Shown: positions 57,218-64,000 of the stretch, piece after piece
Position numbering within the stretch: position 1 is the stretch's first letter
Layout: every line of letters starts with the position of its first letter
NCBI GenBank assembly: GCA_019426215.1
Contig: CM033399.1
Coordinates: 22,267,022 to 22,331,021, forward strand
Direction: 5' to 3'
DNA from: Buddleja alternifolia
Lineage: Eukaryota > Streptophyta > Magnoliopsida > Lamiales > Scrophulariaceae
Length of the DNA stretch: 64,000 nucleotides
Made by a program: the position numbers and the translations under genes
Notes under the pieces: model-generated
Seen by the model: only the letters and a program-made list of their open reading frames with translations
What the model was told of the DNA's origin: nothing
Databases searched by the model: none

Positions 57218-59359
57218 TGTTAGGATCGGTATGCCCCCACAAGCGATGCCGGCGCAACGGAAGAAATAAAGTATATAAAACACATATATATCGGCATCCC
57301 AAGCTAGGGGGTCAAAGTAATGCACAACAAAAACTAATACGAGTAAAGGGGTTTTAAACCGATTACAAGATTTGGGGTTTTATTAAAGTCAGAGTGTAAA
57401 ACCACAACACAAGGAAAACCACACCAAAAACTTTGGCTCTCATTTTCGAATCCTCACCTCAACATGGAGGGGTTCGAATCAAACCACCATAAGCTCCTAA
57501 AGAAAGAAGCTTCTACAAGGACACACGTCAAGTAAGTTCATACCTTAAGCAAAAGATTGGCTAGATATATGCTCTAAGGAAATGGAGTCTATGTAGTGAA
57601 AGGTGGAAGACAAGAAGAGTTACTAACAGAAATATCTATGGAAGATAATCTTTTACAACTAATCTTCAAGAAGAAGTTCTATAGAAGAAAGTCTTCAAGA
57701 ATCACAAGAGAAGCTAGAAAAATCTAGAGATGAAGAACTAAGCTCTAAGCTTTTTTTTCTTTTTAAGTTTTCATCAAGTTTTAAATGAGAGCAAGAACAC
57801 CTCCTTTTATAGCCACCAATTTTCGGCCATATGGTGTTAGGTGGAGTAGAAGACTTGTTTTTCTTCACCTACCACCTCATTCTCACCTACCATTCCATTC
57901 TCAACTACCACCACATGTGTAAGAGAATATTTTTCATTTTTTTCTTCATTTAAAAAACATTACAAGTCAAACTTTGACTAGCTTTGAATTTCACTCTTGT
58001 GACTTCATTTAATTAAGTCCAACTTAATTAAAATGACTCCCAAGTCTTCCAAGACTTGTTAATTAAATAATCTTCATGATTAATTAATAGTAAAATTAGT
58101 AGCTTAAATATATTCCCGAATAATAATAACTTCCGTTAATGATTAATCTCCAAGATTAATTAATAGAAAAATTATTTTCGCAAGCCTACTAATTAAAATG
58201 TCTTCCACTTAATTAATTAATCTCATTAATCAATTTCACTTTAATCCTAAACCGGATTAATATTCACATAGCAATTGAACTTTCTTGAGTAAGTGTGTAA
58301 CCCCATTGTAGGTTCGTTCATGTACTAGTAGTAGGAACACAACCCCGTTGTGCCTTTGCAATTTTCATTGCTAGATTTAATTACTCGAAGTATTTTAATC
58401 CGACCAAGAATTAATTACCGATTAATTCATGGTTCCTACAAATCAAGGTTAGTACTAGCCACGCGCAAAGAAGACCTAGCCATGAACGATTATTAAGTGA
58501 CCTTTCCGCATTACGATTTTCGCATAAGTAAAATCCTTCCATCAAATATCCCGATCGAATCTAGGACTTGGATGTCAGTCGAAATCCCAGTAACTCGATT
58601 CTATGTATATCGATCTAAGTGACATTGACCAATTTATCAATCAAGCGAGGAAACACTGCTCCTCCTTATTGATACTACTCCGGCCGGAGGTTCCCATGGT
58701 CAATACACTGTGAAGTACATAGGATATGCGCCGATGCTAATGATCAGTGACGGATTCTTTCTTGGCACTCACGCGCCTCCGTACATAACCAGACTGGACC
58801 CAATATGCCCCACTTTATGACTCACCTGGAATTGTGTGACAAATCTAAGTACAGTGGGCGATGCACGAGATGACCAATGGTGCCTCAAGTCATGAGGACC
58901 AATCTTATGCCTACGTAACCGAGGAGATTCCAAATTCGACATTGACTCCAATATGGAATCTCGGCGGGGTTGTTCAGTTTACTCGATCCCAACGAGAACC
59001 CACATACATGCACTGATGTACACCGTATCAGTATCCATGGAATAGGATACACTCTCCAAGAGTGTGCATTGTACGTGCAAGTCTTTACGAGTCATTGATA
59101 TCCCTATCTCAATGATTCTATGACTTGGAACATCTTTAAGACCACAACCTTAGAGACGTATTCCATGATTGGCATCCCCGATACCAAACACATCTCATAG
59201 GTTAAGAGTGATCTAGGGGACTTTATCTAATTGCATAGAATGATAAGATAAAGAAGAAAATGCCATTTATTAAATTACTTGACAAGATACAATATAAGAC
59301 TGTTTAAAGAGTCGGCTACTACGCCCTACAAATGGCGCACCGGGCACCTAACTCTTTCA
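57218..59359 (-). repeat. 3' LTR of element D
   Basis: 2142 bp on the minus strand, TGAAAGAGTTAGGTGCC...CATACCGATCCTAACA. TATA box TATAAAAGG at 57805-57813, so U3 is about 1.55 kb and R-U5 about 0.59 kb. The U5 end contains TTCCGTTGCGCCGG, a block of the kind seen near copia LTR ends. Confidence 0.85.
57805..57813 (-). promoter_or_regulatory. TATA box of the LTR, element D
   Basis: The minus strand reads TATAAAAGG in a GC-richer context (GGTGGCTATAAAAGG). It is the best TATA match in the LTR. Confidence 0.7.
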
Positions 59360-59360
59360 A

Positions 59361-59370
59361 TCTCCCACTT
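59361..59370 (-). other. Polypurine tract of element D
   Basis: AAGTGGGAGA on the minus strand, directly between the pol stop and the LTR. Element E has the same tract at 56847-56857. Confidence 0.85.
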
Positions 59371-59373
59371 GCC

Positions 59374-60984
59374 CTAGAGCCAATTGCCAATGCATTTCAG
59401 GCCCATCTTCTCAAGATGTCCCTCTAATACTCTTTGGCCCAAGGGTTTGGTAAAGGGGTCTGCTGTGTTATTTGCCGAGTCCACACGTTCCACTTGAACG
59501 TCGCCTTTACGAACGATCTCTCTGATCAGATGGTATCGCCTTTCTATGTGTTTGGACCTCTGATGAGACCTTGGCTCTTTTGACTGTGCAATAGCCCCAT
59601 TGTTATCACAGTACAATCGTACGGGATCAACAATAGATGGAACAACACCCAACTCTTGGATGAAGTTCCTTATCCAAACAGCTTCTTTTGCAGCCGCCCA
59701 GGCTGCAATGTACTCAGCCTCTGTGGTGGAGTCAGCAATAGTTTCCTGTTTAGAACACTTCCAGCTGACCGCTCCACCATTGAGTACAAAGACAAATCCC
59801 GAGATAGATTTGAAATCATCCACATTAGAATGGAAGCTAGAATCTGTATAGTCTTCCAATTTTAATTCTCCTCCACCATAGACTATGAAGGTATCCTTAG
59901 TTCTTCTTAAGTACTTAAGGACTGCCTTTACGGCTTTCCAGTGCTCTTCGCCCGGATTGGCTTGATATCGGCTTATTGCACTAAGTGCATAAGCCACATC
60001 AGGCCATGTACATAGCATAGCATACATAATACTCCCTATAGCAGAGGCATATGGTATGTGAGACATCTTATCCTTTTCCTCCTGTGTCTGAGGGGACATA
60101 GACTTGGAAAGAGAAATACCATGTCTCATAGGCACCAGTCCTCTCTTGGACTGATCCATTTTGAATCTCTTCAAAACTCTATCTATGTACGCAGATTGGG
60201 AGAGTCCCAGCATTCTACTGGATCTATCACGATGAATCTTCATTCCGAGAATGTAGGATGCCTCTCCCATATCCTTCATTGAGAATTGTGTGGATAACCA
60301 CGCTTTCGTTTCTTGCAACATTCCTTTGTTGTTTCCAAACAATAGAATGTCATCAACATAAAGCACCAAAAATGTTATCGCGCTCCCACTAGCCCTTTTG
60401 TACACACATGCTTCATCAGCATTTTGAAGAAAACCATATGTTTGTACAATATCATCAAAACACTTGTTCCAGCTTCGGGAAGCCTGTTTGAGTCCATAAA
60501 TGGATCTCTGAAGTTTGCACACCTTGTGCTCACTTCCTATGGATGCGAAGCCCTCGGGCTGCTCCATGTAAAGATCTTCCTCTATTTTACCATTGAGGAA
60601 AGCAGTCTTCACATCCATCTGCCATATTTCATAGTCTAAATATGCAGCTATGGCTAGAAGTATCCGAATGGATTTGACCATCGCCACTGGTGAAAAGGTT
60701 TCATCATAGTCAATTCCTTGTCTCTGAGTGTAACCTTTCGCCACGAGACGTGCCTTGTAGGTGACTACTTCTCCATCTGCTCCAAGCTTTCGCTTATAGA
60801 TCCACTTGCAGCCTACGAGTTTAGACCCGTCAGGTGGATCTACCAAGGTCCAAACCTTGTTGGAGTGCATGGAGTCCATCTCGGATTGCATGGCTTCTAA
60901 CCATTTTCCCGAATCGACGTCCAACGTCGCTTCCCCATATGTCCTTGGATCAGGGGAATTACCATCCTCGTTGCTATCAAGCAA
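59374..60984 (-). CDS. pol: RT and RNase H of element D
   Basis: Open for 536 codons to TAG at 59374. Motifs in order: WLEAMQSEMDSM, VGCKWIYKRKLG, KARLVAKGYTQRQGIDYDETFSPVA, WQMDVKTAFLNG, QSIYGLKQASR-type block, active site YVDDILLFG. Then RNase H: YTDSSFHSN, STTEAEYIAAWAAAKEAVW, YCDNNGAIAQSKEP, SKHIERRYHLIREIV and DPFTKPL. The true N-terminus is in the integrase frame upstream; a 1-nt shift near 61010 separates them. Confidence 0.92.
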   Translation of the reverse strand: MLDSNEDGNSPDPRTYGEATLDVDSGKWLEAMQSEMDSMHSNKVWTLVDPPDGSKLVGCKWIYKRKLGADGEVVTYKARLVAKGYTQRQGIDYDETFSPVAMVKSIRILLAIAAYLDYEIWQMDVKTAFLNGKIEEDLYMEQPEGFASIGSEHKVCKLQRSIYGLKQASRSWNKCFDDIVQTYGFLQNADEACVYKRASGSAITFLVLYVDDILLFGNNKGMLQETKAWLSTQFSMKDMGEASYILGMKIHRDRSSRMLGLSQSAYIDRVLKRFKMDQSKRGLVPMRHGISLSKSMSPQTQEEKDKMSHIPYASAIGSIMYAMLCTWPDVAYALSAISRYQANPGEEHWKAVKAVLKYLRRTKDTFIVYGGGELKLEDYTDSSFHSNVDDFKSISGFVFVLNGGAVSWKCSKQETIADSTTEAEYIAAWAAAKEAVWIRNFIQELGVVPSIVDPVRLYCDNNGAIAQSKEPRSHQRSKHIERRYHLIREIVRKGDVQVERVDSANNTADPFTKPLGQRVLEGHLEKMGLKCIGNWL

Positions 60985-62531
60985 GAAACCATACCTCTCA
61001 GGTGATGTTGTGTACTTGCTACTACTTCTGGTTGTGCATCTGTGGTATCAGGTGAACCCTTTTGTGGTTCTTGAGTTTCCTCAAGTTCTGCAACCTCGCC
61101 ATTTCTATCCAATAGAAATTCCTTCTCTAAGAAGGTAGCGTTCCTTGAAACAAACACTTTATGTTCCGATGGGTTGTAGAAATAATATCCATAGGATTCC
61201 TTTGGATATCCCACAAACTTACATAAGGAGGATCTTGCATCCAACTTATCGCCCACTAGTTGCTTGACATAAGCCGAGCAACCCCATACCCTTAGGTATT
61301 TATAAGTGGGTGGTTTACCAAACCACATTTCATATGGCACCTTGGAGACACTCTTTGACGGTACTCTATTTAATAGATGCGTCGCAGATTCTAGGGCATA
61401 TCCCCAGAAGGAAAGAGGAAGTCCAGTGAAACTCATCATGGATCGAACCATGTCCATCAAGGTCCGATTCCTTCGCTCGCTTACCCCATTAAGTTGGGGA
61501 GTACCGGGCGGAGTCCACTGAGAGACAATCCCATTGTCTTTTAGATAATCAAGGAATTCATGGGACAAGTATTCTCCCCCTCGATCCGATCGAAGAGCTT
61601 TGATACTTCTTCCCGTTTGCTTCTCTACTTCATGTCTAAACTCCTTGAACCTCTCAAAGGCTTCAGACTTGTATCTCATAAGATACACGTAACCATACCT
61701 CGAAAAGTCGTCGGTGAAGGTTATGAAGTAAGAATGGTTCCCTTTAGTGCTTACATTAAGCGGACCACATACATCCGTATGGACCAAGTCCAAAAGGTTA
61801 GTAGCTCGCTCCATTTGCCCGGCAAATGGTGACTTGGTCATCTTACCCTTTAGACAAGATTCACAAGTTGGCATATCTAGCATTTCCCGAAGGTCAAGCT
61901 TATCCGCCATCTTATGAATTCTATCTTTAGAGATATGGCCTAGTCTAGCATGCCACAGGTATGTATCATTTTGATTATCTAACTTTCTCTTACTAGTATG
62001 TTCCTCATGTTGAGATAATAAGATTGGAGTATCGGGGAGAACCGTGTATAAGCCATGAGACAACTTTGATTCCAATATTAAAGAAGAACCATAAAACATG
62101 GAGCAAGCTCCATTTTTGATAACAAAACTATAACCTTCCTTGTCCAACAAGGGTACAGAAATGATGTTCTTAATTAATTGCGGAATGTAAAATACATTGT
62201 TCAAAATAACACGGTTTTTGTTGGGAAAAGATAAGTAGATAGTTCCTACGGCCGTGGCAGCAACCCGTGCTCCATTCCCAAACCGCATGGTCATCTCCCC
62301 TCTACTTATCTGTTTGCTTCTTGCCATCACCTGCAAATCATTGCAAAGGTGAACTCCACATCCGGTGTCCAACACCCAAGAAGCATCATTAACTGATAAG
62401 TTAACTTCAACATAAAACATACCATTCATTGGTTCAGTGCAATTACGCTTCCAATGTCCCTTTTTACCACAATTGAAGCACGCATCATGATCGGTACCCT
62501 TAGCCTTTTTTACACCACCTTTGCCTTTCAA
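60897..62531 (-). CDS. gag-pol: Zinc knuckle, protease and integrase of element D
   Basis: In frame with gag upstream apart from the TAG at 62532-62534. CCHC knuckle CFNCGKKGHWKRNC near 62480; protease signature VLDTGCGVHLCNDL near 62370; integrase zinc domain HARLGHISKDR...CESCLKGKM; core VHTDVCGPL, TDDFSRYGYVYLM, RSDRGGEY and NGVSERRNRTLMDMVRSMM; then the VPYEMWFGKPP and WGCSAYVK region. Near 61010 a 1-nt shift moves the frame; the extra 30-40 residues after it are out of register. Confidence 0.92.
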   Translation of the reverse strand: MKGKGGVKKAKGTDHDACFNCGKKGHWKRNCTEPMNGMFYVEVNLSVNDASWVLDTGCGVHLCNDLQVMARSKQISRGEMTMRFGNGARVAATAVGTIYLSFPNKNRVILNNVFYIPQLIKNIISVPLLDKEGYSFVIKNGACSMFYGSSLILESKLSHGLYTVLPDTPILLSQHEEHTSKRKLDNQNDTYLWHARLGHISKDRIHKMADKLDLREMLDMPTCESCLKGKMTKSPFAGQMERATNLLDLVHTDVCGPLNVSTKGNHSYFITFTDDFSRYGYVYLMRYKSEAFERFKEFRHEVEKQTGRSIKALRSDRGGEYLSHEFLDYLKDNGIVSQWTPPGTPQLNGVSERRNRTLMDMVRSMMSFTGLPLSFWGYALESATHLLNRVPSKSVSKVPYEMWFGKPPTYKYLRVWGCSAYVKQLVGDKLDARSSLCKFVGYPKESYGYYFYNPSEHKVFVSRNATFLEKEFLLDRNGEVAELEETQEPQKGSPDTTDAQPEVVASTQHHLRGMVSCLIATRMVIPLIQGHMGKRRWTSIRENG

Positions 62532-63257
62532 CTATTTTTTCTTGTTGTTGTTCTTCTTCCCCTTATTCTTATTGGCCTTACGGCCCTTAGAACGGGATGA
62601 GGAACCAACAAGCAGTACCGGCTTATCTTTCTTGATGGTGGCATCTGCACTCTTCAACATGTTCAACAACTCGGGTAATGAAGCCTCAAGTTGATTCATG
62701 TTGTAGTTGATGACAAATTGGTCAAACGACTTCGGAAGGGACTGTAGCACGAGGTCAACAGAAAGCTCGGTCTCAAATTTTACGCCAAGATCAGAAAGCT
62801 TATTAATAAGACTGATCATACGTAAAACATGATTATCGACCGAAGATCCCTCATGCAGACGAGCACGGAATAGCTCTTTAGAGATTGCGAATCTCTCCCT
62901 CCTAGTTCGAGTGCCATAGAGCTCCTCGAGACTTTTGATAATATCCTTGGAGATGGTCACATGCTCAAATTGCTTTTGAAGCTCATTAGTCATAGAAGCC
63001 ATCATGATACATCTCACTTGGATATTATCATCAGTCCACTTATCAAAAGCGGCACGTTCATCATCAGTGCTTGTGCGAGTTACGCGAGGCAAAGGCGTAT
63101 CTAATACGCTATCCTTGCGCTCACTTTGAAGCACAATTTTAAGGTTTCGATACCAATCTGCGTAGTTAGGACCGACAAGTCTATTTGAATCTAAGATTGT
63201 TGAAAGTGGATTTTTGGCTTTTTTGTTAACTACAAAATAAATAGCGAGGCAAAACAA
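62532..63257 (-). CDS. gag: gag of element D (N-terminal part), no ATG start
   Basis: Open region NKKAKNPLSTILDSNRLVGP to NNNKKK-TAG. The copia gag core is clear (VGPNYADWYRNLKIVLQSE, ELYGTRTRRERFAISKELF, DLVLQSLPKSFDQFVINYN), followed by a basic Lys-rich tail. A stop codon lies directly upstream of 63257 and no ATG precedes the conserved core. Either the start codon has mutated, a non-AUG codon is used, or the first codons come from an upstream exon. The terminal TAG is in frame with the next ORF. Confidence 0.85.
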   Translation of the reverse strand: MFCLAIYFVVNKKAKNPLSTILDSNRLVGPNYADWYRNLKIVLQSERKDSVLDTPLPRVTRTSTDDERAAFDKWTDDNIQVRCIMMASMTNELQKQFEHVTISKDIIKSLEELYGTRTRRERFAISKELFRARLHEGSSVDNHVLRMISLINKLSDLGVKFETELSVDLVLQSLPKSFDQFVINYNMNQLEASLPELLNMLKSADATIKKDKPVLLVGSSSRSKGRKANKNKGKKNNNKKK

Positions 63258-64000
63258 TTAGCATTCAATATGTATCTTGTCCACATATAATTCGGTCTTT
63301 AATCGTACGTGTCTCCCACTATTTTATCAAATTCCATAACCCTCTTATATGGATATTCGAGGAGATATGCAGGTCTCCCTAGTGGGCTCGAGATCCATAA
63401 GCGACTCTTCATATGCCCCGAGAACACGAGCCCATATGATAAATCCGTATGGTAGGCTTACCGGCCTTCTATATCGACATATAGTTCTCAAGATATTTTG
63501 CCTCGTCTTTCCCACATACCCCGAGAACACGAGCCCATATGGTAGTAAACGTTAAGTCAAGCCCATCAAATATTCATGGTCAATCGACCGGACTAGTGTG
63601 CCCCACGACTCATGGACGACACCTAGACAAATCGATCCCACGAGCATCTCTATGCTTAGTGGTGGTCACAGCCTAATCCACTTGACGCCACCCCACGACT
63701 CATGGACGGCGGGCCAAGCTTCATGGCATTTCACATGCTACCACTTATGATGGAAGGCGTGGACAATAGAACTTCATTCAATTTCCACATAAACTTAATA
63801 TTTCTTGGATTTACTTGAAACAAATCAAGCGAGGGGTTTCAACATGCAAGGTCTCATCAAGATAAGGATTATCTTTAATTATGTGATCATGCAATCCAAG
63901 TAGCATATAAGAAAACATAATATAAGACATCCACAAAGCGGTAAACAAATATGGATGATTTTGGGTCCCTAAGCGATCCACCCGAGCCACCGGTGAATCT
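63258..64000 (-). other. 5' leader of element D
   Basis: Untranslated leader between gag and the unseen PBS, at least 740 nt. It carries two direct repeats: a 23-bp unit at 63415-63437 and 63519-63541 (core CCCCGAGAACACGAGCCCAT) and an 18-bp unit CCCCACGACTCATGGACG at 63601-63618 and 63691-63708. No supported ORF. Confidence 0.65.

Larger units (their letters stand above)
57218..64000 (-). mobile_element. Element D, copia element running off the right edge
   Basis: Minus strand: 3' LTR (57218-59359), PPT (59361-59370), pol and gag (59374-63257), and a leader of at least 740 bp to the window end; the PBS and 5' LTR are outside. It is inserted into RNase H of element E. The bases left of it are ggaat, the expected TSD. 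Coding damage is light (one in-frame stop, one shift), so it is the best preserved copia element here. Confidence 0.88.

Noticed and set aside
1..64000. A host biosynthetic or defence gene cluster, or other undescribed multi-gene system
   Set aside because: All coding sequence I can recognise belongs to retroelements; nothing supports a non-mobile system.

Overview
This is plant nuclear DNA, almost certainly angiosperm and probably eudicot, made up of retrotransposons inserted into one another. The evidence is the element types: Ty1/copia Sirevirus-like elements with tRNA-iMet primer sites, a Ty3/gypsy Athila-like element with an env-like third ORF, an L1-type LINE and a Mutator-type MITE. 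I see no intact host gene, no tRNA or rRNA gene and no CRISPR. The species cannot be named from this sequence. Identity values are by-eye estimates.

Layout. (1) Element A, a Sirevirus-like copia on the minus strand, covers 1-5707 (env-like gene and RT/RNase H) and 35617-40825 (integrase, protease, gag, PBS, 5' LTR); its 3' LTR lies left of the window. (2) Element B, a plus-strand relative (5708-35616, 5-bp TSD acaca), is inserted in A's pol. B holds a truncated gypsy-type LTR (10582-11738), a young, nearly intact Athila-like element G (12354-25397, TSD gagat) and a solo Sirevirus LTR (30924-32750, TSD gctga). (3) From 40826 to 49341 lies a tandem duplication of about 6.5 kb. Two near-identical flank copies (40826-42807 and 47354-49341), each with the same 453-bp MITE, bracket element C, a 5' fragment of another Sirevirus with a chimeric LTR. 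(4) 49342-51779 is AT-rich sequence I could not classify. (5) 51780-53938 is a dead LINE. (6) 53939-64000 is a second nest: LTR fragment F (+), copia element E (-) and copia element D (-), where D sits inside E and runs off the right edge.

Order of events from target-site duplications: A, then B into A, then G and the solo LTR into B. LTR divergence agrees: about 6% for B and under 1% for G.

The proteins are those of retroelement life cycles: gag packages RNA, protease cuts polyproteins, RT/RNase H makes cDNA and integrase inserts it. Both the Sirevirus and the Athila-like families also carry a 3' env-like ORF with a similar plant-transposon-type domain. The points most worth a second look are: a conserved 37-38 nt GT...AG segment with a stop at the gag-protease junction of three Sirevirus copies; a TATA and pyrimidine-patch promoter-like block conserved ahead of the env-like gene; an in-frame UGA shared by both env-like copies; a short GC-rich palindrome (GCGCC-YAG-GCGC) spread over LTR, gag and 3' region of the gypsy element; and a recombinant LTR within the tandem duplication.
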